A stretch of DNA of 64,000 bases, from assembly GCF_016907845.1 (NCBI RefSeq), contig NZ_JAFBCS010000001.1, forward strand, positions 1,178,001 to 1,242,000, in the 5' to 3' direction. Shown here in pieces: positions 54,026 to 63,004 of this stretch. Every line of letters starts with the position of its first letter. Within the stretch, counting starts at the first letter, position 1. The stretch comes from Arcanobacterium pluranimalium (lineage in GTDB: Bacteria; Actinomycetota; Actinomycetes; Actinomycetales; Actinomycetaceae). The notes beneath the pieces are model-generated. The model did not search any database. It worked only from the letters and a program-made list of their open reading frames with translations, and was not told the origin of the DNA. A program made the translations under genes and the position numbers.

Positions 54026-54722
54026 AAAAGATCGTATTCCACTGCTTGAAAAATGGGGCGTCAGCATTGATCCACAGTTGTTGGAGCTGGCTTTAACGCA
54101 CCGATCCTGGGCTTTTGAACACGAGTCTTTACACAATGAGCGACTCGAGTTTCTCGGTGATTCCGTTCTCGGTTTTTTCGCAGCTGATCGCATCTTTCAG
54201 GACTTTGACGATTCCACTGAGGGCGATATGTCGAAGATTAAATCTGCAGCGGTTTCGGAGCGCGCATTGGCTGAAGTTGCGCGGGAACTGGGAGTAGGCG
54301 ATTACATTCGGCTTGGAATTGGAGAAGAACGCAGTGGTGGGCGCAATAAGGACTCGATTCTCTCTGACACGGTCGAGGCGCTTATCGCAGCTACGTATCT
54401 TGATCACGGCATTGATGTGACGCGCGAGATTGTAGAACGCCATATTAATCCCAAGATTGCCGACGCAACGAAGATGGGACCTGCGCTAGATTGGCGCACC
54501 GCCGTCGAAGAAAAAGCACGTGCTCTGGGAATTCGTGAGGAAATCTCGTATCGCATTGAGGGACGCGGCCCTGATCACGCTCGTGAATACACGGCATTTG
54601 TGTATTTTGGTGAGGATCTGTGGGGAAGTGGGGAAGCGACGTCGCAAAAAAATGCGAAGCTCGCTGCCTGCCAAAACGCCTACTTCGTACTCGATGGCGG
54701 AGAACCGCTAGGCCATGCCTGA
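54018..54722 (+). CDS. rnc: Ribonuclease III
   Basis: Cuts double-stranded RNA, including rRNA precursors. The 234-residue protein has the catalytic signature NERLEFLGDSVLGFFAADR (about 40-58), with the second acidic set in DTVEALIAATYLD (about 114-126). A C-terminal dsRNA-binding domain ends TSQKNAKLAACQNAYFVL. It overlaps mutM by 8 bp. Confidence 0.97.
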   Translation: MHKKDRIPLLEKWGVSIDPQLLELALTHRSWAFEHESLHNERLEFLGDSVLGFFAADRIFQDFDDSTEGDMSKIKSAAVSERALAEVARELGVGDYIRLGIGEERSGGRNKDSILSDTVEALIAATYLDHGIDVTREIVERHINPKIADATKMGPALDWRTAVEEKARALGIREEISYRIEGRGPDHAREYTAFVYFGEDLWGSGEATSQKNAKLAACQNAYFVLDGGEPLGHA

Positions 54723-55569
54723 ATTGCCCGAAGTTGAGACGATTCGCCGCGGTCTTGAACCGCATGTTCTTGGCAAACAAATTATTCGTGTCGACACTTT
54801 TGGCGAGCGAGTTATTCGTCATTCACCGCAGGGTCTAGCTCATCTGGCAGGGCACAGTGTGGTGGCGGTTGTGCGTCGTGGAAAATTTCTATGGTTCGAT
54901 TTTGGCCAGCAGTGCCTGGTGGCGCATTTGGGGATGTCAGGGCAGTTCCGCATCGGTGGCGGAGAGTTCAAACACCAGCGTGCTGCGTTTTATTTCGACG
55001 ACGGTACGCAGCTCGATTTTGTTGATCAGCGCACGTTTGGGTATCTGCGAGCAGATGTTTTCGTTCCGACTCCCGATGGTTATGGCGGCGGTTGTGGGAG
55101 TGATCGAGCGCTTATTCCTGCTTCGGCTGCTCATATTGGACGTGATTTACTCGATCCGCACTGCGATTTTGCCGATTTAGTTGCTCGTGCTCAACAGCGA
55201 CGTGTTGCGATAAAATCTTTGCTTCTCGATCAGAGTTTCGCATCTGGGGTGGGCAATATTTATGCTGATGAAGCACTATTTATGGCTCAAGTACATGGTG
55301 CGGTTCTCGCGAGCGACCTGCCGGCGGGGAAGATTTTGGAGGTGTTGAAAGCAAGCGCTCAGGTTATGGCACGTGCGGTAGAAGTGGGTGGTACCTCTTT
55401 TGACTCTCTTTATGTAAATGTGAATGGATCCTCGGGGTATTTTTCCCGATCGCTGAATGTTTATGGTCGAGATGGGCATGCTTGCCCAAGGTGTGGCAAA
55501 ATTTTAATCAGAGAAAAGTTTATGGGAAGATCATCGTATTCTTGCCCAAAGTGTCAATCTCGACTGTAG
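54715..55569 (+). CDS. mutM: Formamidopyrimidine-DNA glycosylase (Fpg)
   Basis: Excises 8-oxoguanine and ring-opened purines and nicks the strand. The 284-residue protein begins PELPEVETIRRGLEPH with catalytic P2 and E3, has HLGMSGQFRI (about 66-75), GNIYADEALF and the zinc finger CPRCGKILIREKF plus CPKC near the end. It lies between rnc and a response regulator; no smc gene is in the window. Confidence 0.96.
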   Translation: MPELPEVETIRRGLEPHVLGKQIIRVDTFGERVIRHSPQGLAHLAGHSVVAVVRRGKFLWFDFGQQCLVAHLGMSGQFRIGGGEFKHQRAAFYFDDGTQLDFVDQRTFGYLRADVFVPTPDGYGGGCGSDRALIPASAAHIGRDLLDPHCDFADLVARAQQRRVAIKSLLLDQSFASGVGNIYADEALFMAQVHGAVLASDLPAGKILEVLKASAQVMARAVEVGGTSFDSLYVNVNGSSGYFSRSLNVYGRDGHACPRCGKILIREKFMGRSSYSCPKCQSRL

Positions 55570-55581
55570 TTAGGAAAACTT

Positions 55582-56235
55582 GTGACTGAAGAAAATGGCG
55601 TAGTCAATGTGATGATTATTGACGATCACGAAGTCGTGCGTCGCGGCATTGCTGAAGTGGTTGATCGTGCAGAAGGATTGAAAGTTATCGCTGAAGCAGG
55701 AACGGTAGCTGAAGCTGTGCGTCGTGCTGAGTTGATGAATCCTGAGGTTGCACTTGTTGATCTTCGTCTCCCAGATGGCACGGGCATCGATATTATCGAG
55801 CAGCTCAGCGAGCGTTCTCCCAGCACCCGTTGCATCGTGCTCACCTCTTTTGACGACGACGACGCGCTGTCAGAATCTTTGGAAGCAGGAGCAAAAGCCT
55901 ACCTGCTCAAATCAGTGCGCGGTGCGGAAATTACTGAAGTAATTCGAGCTGTTGCGAATGGGCGAGTTCTCCTCGACGAGCGCACTGTGACGCGACGCCG
56001 TGCCGATCACGACGACCCAACTGCTGAATTGACTCCATCTGAGCGTAAAGTACTCGATCTCATCGGGGATGGTCTATCGAACCGTGAGATTGGCGAGAAA
56101 CTCGGTGTAGCAGAAAAGACGGTGAAGAATCACATCACGTCGCTGCTCGCTAAGATGGGCATGCAACGCCGCACCCAGGTAGCTGCTTGGGTGGCAGGGC
56201 AGCGGGCAGCCGGCTGGCGCAATCAGGCGAATTGA
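55582..56235 (+). CDS. NarL/FixJ family response regulator
   Basis: A 217-residue DNA-binding regulator. The receiver domain (about 8-125) has D14/D15, the phospho-acceptor D60 (VALVDLRLPDG) and K110 (LLKSVRGA). The LuxR-type HTH (about 150-205) reads LTPSERKVLDLIGDGLSNRE and onward. AGGAAAAC lies before the GTG start. It converges with a GAF-containing histidine kinase of the matching HisKA_3 class at 56394-58034, so the two are probably a pair even though they face each other. Confidence 0.93.
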   Translation: MTEENGVVNVMIIDDHEVVRRGIAEVVDRAEGLKVIAEAGTVAEAVRRAELMNPEVALVDLRLPDGTGIDIIEQLSERSPSTRCIVLTSFDDDDALSESLEAGAKAYLLKSVRGAEITEVIRAVANGRVLLDERTVTRRRADHDDPTAELTPSERKVLDLIGDGLSNREIGEKLGVAEKTVKNHITSLLAKMGMQRRTQVAAWVAGQRAAGWRNQAN

Positions 56236-56304
56236 TATTGTACTAATGCAGTTGCGGGCATGCTCACCGAGGCGTGCAAGGCCACTGATATAAAAACTGA
56301 ACGT

Positions 56305-56350
56305 AGTGGGTTTGGTGCGGTAGGTTTTTACCTACCGCACCAAACCCACT
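56305..56350. terminator. 21-bp perfect hairpin between response regulator and histidine kinase
   Basis: AGTGGGTTTGGTGCGGTAGGT (56305-56325), loop TTTT, and its exact complement (56330-56350), then TTATAA. It serves both converging genes and is the longest perfect stem I saw apart from the palindromes at 20418 and 20641. Confidence 0.85.
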
Positions 56351-56393
56351 TTATAACCAACTTATTGCGTAAGCTGCAATGCTATAAACCGGC

Positions 56394-58034
56394 TCATCGC
56401 AAGGACGCTTGCCAACACATCTTGAGCTTGCCAGTTTGCGGATCAGGTCCGATTTCAAAATCTCCGTGATGACGCCGTGCTCGAGCGGCCAAATTGGAAA
56501 GACCAGAGCGCCGCGAGAGGGACGGTGCTAGCCCTACGCCGTCGTCGATCACACTAACTTGGATAGTATCAGCAGTGACGCTCACTTCAACCGATACAGA
56601 TGAAGCATGGGCATGGCGTGCCACGTTACTTAAGCCTTCACGCACAACGGCCACGACGTCGTCGGAAACATCCGAACCTACTGCATTATCGATGCGAGTG
56701 ACGTCAAAATCTTCACCAATAGTTTCTCCATGCCAAGTGATGAGCAAAGAGGGAGCAAAACCGAGCGATTGTAAAGCGACGGACGTCTCGTGTTGGAGAC
56801 GATCCACGAGCGCTGCCGGCGAAGAATCATCGCGCAAAGATTGCACAATCTTTCGAATCTGCGACACCGACTCATCAATCGCCCAAATAGCATTATCGAG
56901 CGCTTGGGAAATTTCGGGCGAATCAACTTTTTCGCCAAGATCTTCTTTCACCGCAGTGATATGCATACCTGAAGCGAAGAGCTGCTGAATAGCAAGATCA
57001 TGCAGATCGCGCGAAATACGCGCACGCTCATCAAGCTCAGCAGCTAGCTCTTTCGAATGACGAGCATCGGCCAGCTCAAGAGCAATCGCAGCCTGTTTCG
57101 CCACATTCTCGGCCATCGACAAATCATGCAGATCAAACTCGCTTTGCCCCGGTTTGCGCAACAAAATAATGACGCCAAGACCAATTCCTTTTGAAACCAA
57201 GGGGGCGTACAGAGCGGCTCCAAAACGGCGCAGTTGCTCAACTCGCACCACCGAAAGCCTTTGCATGGAGTCAATAACCACTCCCGCCTGCTCACGTATC
57301 ACTGTTTGTGCACGTCCTGAGCGTGGGAAGTTTACACCGAGGAAATCGGAAGCTCCCTCACCAGCCACGATCTCACACACCCAAGTATCTTGAATGGAGG
57401 GCAAGATCATTAAGGCGTTGTCTGCCTTAGCAGCAATACGCATTTGCTCAGCAATAACTTGAAGAGCTTCTTCCTCATCTGAGCCCTCGAGCAGCGAAGA
57501 AACGATATTTTGCGACGAAGTGAGCCATCGGGCGCGATTTTGAGACTCGGCATAAAGGCGCGAATTCTTCACCGCAATAGCCGCAGCCTGCGCAAATAAT
57601 TCCATGTTTTTTCCGTCTTCATCAGTGAATCCGGATTCTTTGTCGGCCAAATAGAGCCGGCCCCAAATCTGTTCATTAACCGGCACGATCACGCCGAGGA
57701 AGTTGCGCATGTGCGGATGACCATGCGGATAACCAGAAAGATGCATGTACTCGGCGAGATCATCAATTTTGAGATAGCCATGTGCCGGAATATCGGCAAA
57801 CAAGCCGTGACCGCGCGGAGGCTGACCAATCGTGCCCACCAACCGATCCGGAAGCCCACATTGGAAAAATTCAACGGTTTCACCATGCGAATCGAGCACG
57901 CCCAAGGCTGAGTAACGCGCGCCTGTTAGCTCACATGCCGTGTCTACGAAGTACTGCAAAGCTGAGCGTCGATCCAATTTTCCGGTGAGCTCAAGCGCTT
58001 TCAGTAACACATCTGATATTGAACAATACGTCAT
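56394..58034 (-). CDS. GAF-domain sensor histidine kinase (DevS/NarX-like)
   Basis: About 546 residues with no membrane segment, so cytosolic. The start at 58034 (MTYCSISDVLLKALELTG) has GAGGAG upstream, lies 7 bp after cydC, and fits DevS-type N-termini; the frame is open for 35 more codons inside cydC. Two GAF domains (about 25-165 and 190-330) precede the HisKA_3 box ARISRDLHDLAIQQLF (about 340-355) and an HATPase_c domain with VREGLSNVARHAHA and VIDDGVGLA. GAF kinases of this class often sense redox, oxygen or NO. Co-transcription with cytochrome bd genes suggests that it reports respiratory state. Confidence 0.9.
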   Translation of the reverse strand: MTYCSISDVLLKALELTGKLDRRSALQYFVDTACELTGARYSALGVLDSHGETVEFFQCGLPDRLVGTIGQPPRGHGLFADIPAHGYLKIDDLAEYMHLSGYPHGHPHMRNFLGVIVPVNEQIWGRLYLADKESGFTDEDGKNMELFAQAAAIAVKNSRLYAESQNRARWLTSSQNIVSSLLEGSDEEEALQVIAEQMRIAAKADNALMILPSIQDTWVCEIVAGEGASDFLGVNFPRSGRAQTVIREQAGVVIDSMQRLSVVRVEQLRRFGAALYAPLVSKGIGLGVIILLRKPGQSEFDLHDLSMAENVAKQAAIALELADARHSKELAAELDERARISRDLHDLAIQQLFASGMHITAVKEDLGEKVDSPEISQALDNAIWAIDESVSQIRKIVQSLRDDSSPAALVDRLQHETSVALQSLGFAPSLLITWHGETIGEDFDVTRIDNAVGSDVSDDVVAVVREGLSNVARHAHASSVSVEVSVTADTIQVSVIDDGVGLAPSLSRRSGLSNLAARARRHHGDFEIGPDPQTGKLKMCWQASLR

Positions 58035-58041
58035 GAGTGTT

Positions 58042-59961
58042 TTACTCCTCTTCCTGCTCAACAGCCCAACGATACGTGTCGATGGTGTTGAGTAATTCTT
58101 CGTGGGTGCCACGGGCGATAATCTGTGCAGGTGAATCACCTAAAAGAATGACTTCATCAGCCTCGCTCAGAGCACTGAGCCGATGTGTTACCAAAATGAT
58201 GCCAGTGTTGCTTTCGGTTTTGCTCGTCTTGAGCAAATCGCGGATTAACGCGTCGGCGGTCTGCGAATCGAGGTGCTCACCGGGCTCGTCGAGAAGCAAG
58301 AATTGTGCTCCGGAAGCGAACGCACGCGCCAGAAGCAGCCGGCGTCGTTCCCCACCAGAGATCGTTTGCGCATCTGTGCCGACGACGGTGTGTACGCCCT
58401 CAGGTAGCTCGCCTAGCCACTGTGCAAGACCTGCGCGTTCGAGCAAAGCTATCGCCTGTGTTTCGTCTACATCCGCTCGGGCAACTCGAATATTTTCTAG
58501 CACCGACGTTTCGAAAATATGCGCATCTTCAGCAGTGAAAATGAGATGTCGCGAAATCTCGTCTCGCGGTATTGCGTGAATCTCGCGTCCGTCTAAGGTG
58601 ACGCTTCCATCGCGGGGAGTGAGCATTCCTGCCAGTGTATAGAGCACGGTGGATTTGCCAATACCTGACGTTCCCACGATCGCGATACTTTTTCCAGGGT
58701 GAAGCTCTAGCGAAACCGGACCAGCGATATTGGGTCCCTTTGGCCAGCCGACCGTGAGATTTTCGGCTATGAGCTGGGGGATGTTAGCTGGAGGCGGCTC
58801 TGTGCCACGGGCATCGGCGCTTTCTTGAGGCTTTGGTCGCGCTTGATGCATCGGCTGTGCGTGAGGCTTTGGTTGTGCGCTCGCGTCTTGGCCAGCGAAA
58901 TCCTGCGCAGCGGCGAGTGAATCCGCATGCAGCTTGGTAGTAGCCGATGCAGCTTGTTGAATTTGTGTGTGGCTCAGCAGCTCCATCACGCGCAAGGCTG
59001 CTCTACTTGAACGCACGAGTTGAATTCCGGCGTCGGAAAGTTTTTGAGTGGCTTCAAATGCTGCAAGCGGGGTGAGCGTACACACCACGAGGTTAATCGT
59101 CGAAAGCGTGCCCTGGTGAACCTGCACACTGCCGATGATAAGCGCGCTCACGATGGATACTCCCATAGCGATTATGCCAACGATTCCAGCTAAGGCCTGC
59201 GGTTTTGCCGATATATCGCGACTCCTTTGGATGTCTTGCTCAATCTCCTGCTGTGCGCGCTGCGCATCGCTGAGTTTTCCAGAAACACGCAGTTCAGCTG
59301 CCGATTCAAGCATCGTCAGCGCAGAAGCATTGAGGCGAGCCCGGTTGTGAATCTGATCTATCTCGGCTTGCCGAGCGCCATACATGGAAAGCAACGGGCC
59401 GATAACGCCGTCGGCAATAAGCATGAGAGCAAGAATCAAACCGATCAGCGGCGACAACGCTGCCACAATCGCAACTGAAATAATACCCGTTAAAAGCGCA
59501 ACAGCTGCTGGAAGTAAAGATTTAACCACCACGTTTCCCAATTCGTCGACGTCGGTGCCAGTGCGAGCGAGCAGGTCGCCACGGCGAATTGAGGTCACGA
59601 CGTCGGTCGGGGAGTCAGCGAGTTGCGCATAGACCTCCGTGCGGATTCGCGCCATTCCATTGAGGGCGATCCAATGCGAAGAGATGCGCTCAACATAGCG
59701 AAATATTGCTTTGCCGACGCCAAATGCTCGCACGCCGGTTGCTGCAACCGAGAGATCGAGCACCGGGGGCAGTTGTGCTGCTCGCGCAATCAACCAGGCA
59801 GATACCGCGCCGAGTCCGATTCCTGAGCCGACTGCTCCAGTGCCGAAGAGGGTCGAGAGGGCAAAACGTTTTTTGCTGATATTGAGGAGTTTAAGAGCTT
59901 GGCGGAGAGCTTGGCGTTCATCTTTGGTAATAATGCTGTTGCTCGTGAATATTCGTTTCAT
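58042..59961 (-). CDS. cydC: Thiol reductant ABC exporter subunit CydC
   Basis: Half of the CydDC exporter, which exports cysteine and glutathione-type thiols and is needed for cytochrome bd assembly. About 639 residues: six membrane helices (about 30-320), a Pro/Gln/Ala-rich low-complexity linker (about 345-395), then an ATPase domain with Walker A GTSGIGKSTV, signature ISGGERRRLLLARA and Walker B FLLLDEPGEHLD. The start at 59961 gives ATGA overlap with cydD and has AAGGGGAAGGG upstream; 59985 is in frame but less likely. Confidence 0.92.
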   Translation of the reverse strand: MKRIFTSNSIITKDERQALRQALKLLNISKKRFALSTLFGTGAVGSGIGLGAVSAWLIARAAQLPPVLDLSVAATGVRAFGVGKAIFRYVERISSHWIALNGMARIRTEVYAQLADSPTDVVTSIRRGDLLARTGTDVDELGNVVVKSLLPAAVALLTGIISVAIVAALSPLIGLILALMLIADGVIGPLLSMYGARQAEIDQIHNRARLNASALTMLESAAELRVSGKLSDAQRAQQEIEQDIQRSRDISAKPQALAGIVGIIAMGVSIVSALIIGSVQVHQGTLSTINLVVCTLTPLAAFEATQKLSDAGIQLVRSSRAALRVMELLSHTQIQQAASATTKLHADSLAAAQDFAGQDASAQPKPHAQPMHQARPKPQESADARGTEPPPANIPQLIAENLTVGWPKGPNIAGPVSLELHPGKSIAIVGTSGIGKSTVLYTLAGMLTPRDGSVTLDGREIHAIPRDEISRHLIFTAEDAHIFETSVLENIRVARADVDETQAIALLERAGLAQWLGELPEGVHTVVGTDAQTISGGERRRLLLARAFASGAQFLLLDEPGEHLDSQTADALIRDLLKTSKTESNTGIILVTHRLSALSEADEVILLGDSPAQIIARGTHEELLNTIDTYRWAVEQEEE

Positions 59962-61730
59962 CGGTTTTGCCCTTCCCCTTCCCAAGCTTGCGGCAGTGCG
60001 TAATCGACTTTTTGCACTGCATGGGAGTGAACTGATGCATCACGGTGTTCTTGGAGTGCCAATGCAAGCGCCTCATCGATATTTCGGTTGCCGGAGCGAA
60101 CCTTGATCACTGTATCGGCAATCTTGGTGAGAACAGCGCGGTGTGCGATTACTAGTACCGTTTTTCCCTGCTCTTTCATGTGCTGAATGGCGGTTCGCAC
60201 GTATTCTTCACTCACTGCATCAAGGTGAGCAGATGGTTCATCGAGAATCACGAGCGGAGCTTCGTGCAGCAAGGCCCGCGTGAGTGCCAGACGTTGGCGT
60301 TGTCCCACAGATAGTCCCACGCCGCCTTGCCCGATCACTGTATTCCATCCGTCGCGAAGAGAGCGGACGACGTCGATAAATCCAGTTTGTTGAGCGGCGG
60401 TTTCGAGGGTTTGGGAGTCAGTTTCTAAGCTGAGGCCGAGATTTTCAAGTATCGTACCTGGTACGAGGACGGGGCGTTGTGGCACCCAGACGATTTGCTC
60501 CCACAGTGAGGACCGCTCAATAACGCTCAAAGGTGTTGAACCGATCGTTATCTCGCCTTCATCAGGGCAGATCAATCCTAGTAGAGCGTGTACTGCAGTA
60601 GTTTTTCCTGCTCCAGAGGATCCGCGTAAAACTGTGATTGTGCCAGGCACGATTGAAGCATTGAGCTGGGCAGGGGCGACGGTGGCGCGGCCGGGGGCGT
60701 AGATGCTCAGCCCATTGAAAGTAATGTTGTTATGTGCCAGATCCGGGCATCGAACTGTGTATGAATGCGCTGGTAATTTCTCTTCGAGAATACTAAAAGC
60801 TTGTTCGGCGGCGGCGATGCCATCGGCTGAAGCGTGAAATTGTGTGCCAACTTCACGCAGTGGTTTGAATACTTCAGGGGTGAGCATGATGACCACCAGG
60901 CCAGTTGAGAGCAGCACGTTTCCGCCCACCATACGAAAGCCGATCTCAACTGCGACGATTGCCGTAGACAGCGTGGCCAGGAATTCAAGTGCTGCGCCCG
61001 AGAGAAATGCTACGTAAAGCGTCTGCATAGTTTTTTCGGCGAATGCATTGCCGAGTAGTTTTACTCGTTGATAAGGACCTTTTTCTCTGCCTAATGCTTT
61101 GAGTGTGGAGAGCCCGGCGAGGAGATCGAGTAGCTGGGTGCCGAGTTTTTGCATTGATTGCAGGCGTTGGCTCGAATACTTTGAGGTGAGCTTGCCTATG
61201 AGGATCATGAAGATTGGAATGAGTGGGATGCACAATACGATGGCTATTGCCGAGAGCCAGTCGAGATAAAAGATGATTGCGATAAGTGCCGGAATGGTTG
61301 TGCCACACAGGAAGAGCTGGGGGAGGAAAGATACGAAATAGGCTTCGAGATCGTCTAAACCGCGGGTAACTAGCGTGACGACGCGAGTGGTATTTCCTGC
61401 TGATAGCCAGCGAATTCCGAGTTCTCCGCTGTGATCGAGCACCGCAGTTCGCAAGGCGGAGATTACACGGATTGCGGATCGGTGACCATAGGCTTTCTGT
61501 AGGTAATCAAGGCTCGCGCGAGCTGCGAAAATAATCCCGATCCACGCAATGGAGAAAGCTGTGTCTTTGATAGTGCCCGTGCCATAAAAAATAGGACTCA
61601 GCGCTGCTGCGAGCAAAATAGTTTGTGCTGCAATGAAGAGAGTTTGCAGGAAACCGATAAACACGAGAAAGAAAATGTAACTTCTCGTCTCTTTCGCATA
61701 TTTTATTAGCCGCGGGTCGAAGGGCCTCAC
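59958..61730 (-). CDS. cydD: Thiol reductant ABC exporter subunit CydD
   Basis: Partner of CydC. About 590 residues: membrane domain, then Walker A GSSGAGKTTAV, signature LSVGQRQRLALTRALL and Walker B LVILDEPSAHLD. GTG 61730 with GAGGAGAG close upstream is preferred; in-frame ATGs at 61757 and 61814 would add 9 or 28 residues, the latter running into the hairpin at 61781-61816. It follows cydB after 122 bp that contain that hairpin. Confidence 0.92.
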   Translation of the reverse strand: MRPFDPRLIKYAKETRSYIFFLVFIGFLQTLFIAAQTILLAAALSPIFYGTGTIKDTAFSIAWIGIIFAARASLDYLQKAYGHRSAIRVISALRTAVLDHSGELGIRWLSAGNTTRVVTLVTRGLDDLEAYFVSFLPQLFLCGTTIPALIAIIFYLDWLSAIAIVLCIPLIPIFMILIGKLTSKYSSQRLQSMQKLGTQLLDLLAGLSTLKALGREKGPYQRVKLLGNAFAEKTMQTLYVAFLSGAALEFLATLSTAIVAVEIGFRMVGGNVLLSTGLVVIMLTPEVFKPLREVGTQFHASADGIAAAEQAFSILEEKLPAHSYTVRCPDLAHNNITFNGLSIYAPGRATVAPAQLNASIVPGTITVLRGSSGAGKTTAVHALLGLICPDEGEITIGSTPLSVIERSSLWEQIVWVPQRPVLVPGTILENLGLSLETDSQTLETAAQQTGFIDVVRSLRDGWNTVIGQGGVGLSVGQRQRLALTRALLHEAPLVILDEPSAHLDAVSEEYVRTAIQHMKEQGKTVLVIAHRAVLTKIADTVIKVRSGNRNIDEALALALQEHRDASVHSHAVQKVDYALPQAWEGEGQNR

Positions 61731-61780
61731 AGTCTCTCCTCTTGTAGATATAGGCATCCTATACCAATGGTAATTCACAA

Positions 61781-61816
61781 TTGTGGGGAGCAGCCTACTG
61801 AGGCTGCTCCCCACAA
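61781..61816. terminator. 16-bp perfect hairpin between cydB and cydD
   Basis: TTGTGGGGAGCAGCCT (61781-61796), loop ACTG, AGGCTGCTCCCCACAA (61801-61816). It lies inside a leftward operon, after cydB and before cydD. No T-run. It may partly terminate or shield the cydAB message. Confidence 0.7.
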
Positions 61817-61852
61817 TATGAGTTGGGTGAACTCAATCAGATATGCGCATTT

Positions 61853-62989
61853 TTAGGCGTGCGCATTTTCGAATTGGCGAATCTTCTTGAGGTCAAGACC
61901 AGCGTTCTCGTCTGGGATATTGTCGACTGACATCCGCTGGGAGAACTTCAGATAAGACCACACCGTGTAGCTGAGCACAATCGGCACAAAGACTACTGCG
62001 GCAATGAGCATAACCGTATGAGTTGGAGCAGTAGCAGATGCCTGCACCAAGGTGAGGTTATAAGCCGCGTTGATCGAGGACTTGAGTGCATTTGCTCCGA
62101 AAGTGGAGAAAATGTACACAACTGCCATCGCAAGTGCTCCAAAGTGCAAGAAGAAAGCCAATTTCTCGTTCCCTTTCAAGGTGACGAGTGCCGAGGCGAT
62201 CAACAGTACGGCAGCGAGTGCGAGTGGAATGAGCGAGAACATCGGGGAGACCGAGTACGCGAAGTTACCCCAAAGCGCCCAAACTGCGGTGATACCCGTA
62301 GACACGAGTGACGACTTCTTTGCGAAGTCAAGCGCCCGCTGGCGGTAGTCTCCGCGCGTCTTGAGTGCAAGCCAAAGCGCTCCATGGGTGAGGTACAGAG
62401 CCACAAGCATCACTCCACCAAGAATGGTGAATGGAGTGAGCAAGGAGAAGAAACCATCTGTCAAGAAGTGCTTCGCTCCCGATGAGAGAGCAGAATCAAT
62501 GCCATTAGGATCAGCTGGCACGAAAGTGCCGGCCTTGTAGTGGCCAATTTGAATTGCCATGCCCTGCACGAGATTAGCGAAAGCCACGCCCCACAGGAAC
62601 GTTACGAGCCATGCTGATCCACTGTGAAGGTTATCCCAGACGTTGCGCCACTTAGCTGAGTTGACCTTGCCGCGCCACTCAATCGCCGAGATACGAACGA
62701 TGAGGAGCACAAGCACAAGCACGAGCGCCATGTACATTCCGGAGAACATCGTGGCATACCATTCAGGGAATGCTGCAAAAGTAGCACCGCCAGCAGTGAG
62801 CAGGAATACTTCATTTCCGTCCCAGTGCGGACCGATCGTGTTGAGAGTGAGTCGGCGTTCTTTATCGTTCTTCGGGAGAACCTTGAGAAGCATGCCGGTG
62901 CCGAAGCCGAATCCCTCCAAAGTCACATAGCCGATCCATAGAACGATGATGAGGATAAACCAGATAAGTTGCAAGAATGAAAGTTCCAT
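61853..62989 (-). CDS. cydB: Cytochrome bd oxidase subunit II
   Basis: A 378-residue membrane subunit of the quinol oxidase. It starts with FLQLIWFILIIVLWIGYVTLEGFGFGTGML, cut here into the motif YVTLEGFGFGTGML (about 21-34), and has GPHWDGNEVFLLTAGGATFAAFP (about 52-74), the usual signatures. It lies 15 bp after cydA and carries no cofactor ligand itself. Confidence 0.96.
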   Translation of the reverse strand: MELSFLQLIWFILIIVLWIGYVTLEGFGFGTGMLLKVLPKNDKERRLTLNTIGPHWDGNEVFLLTAGGATFAAFPEWYATMFSGMYMALVLVLVLLIVRISAIEWRGKVNSAKWRNVWDNLHSGSAWLVTFLWGVAFANLVQGMAIQIGHYKAGTFVPADPNGIDSALSSGAKHFLTDGFFSLLTPFTILGGVMLVALYLTHGALWLALKTRGDYRQRALDFAKKSSLVSTGITAVWALWGNFAYSVSPMFSLIPLALAAVLLIASALVTLKGNEKLAFFLHFGALAMAVVYIFSTFGANALKSSINAAYNLTLVQASATAPTHTVMLIAAVVFVPIVLSYTVWSYLKFSQRMSVDNIPDENAGLDLKKIRQFENAHA

Positions 62990-63004
62990 CGTCTTTTCCT
63001 ATCC

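Noticed and set aside
53400-54030. Missing rpmF between DUF177 and rnc as a gene loss
   Set aside because: Other actinobacteria also lack rpmF at this place and encode L32 elsewhere, so this is not evidence of loss.
58037-58579. 180-codon frame opposite cydC
   Set aside because: Antisense shadow of the ATPase domain; no start signal and low-complexity Ser/Arg/Ala composition.
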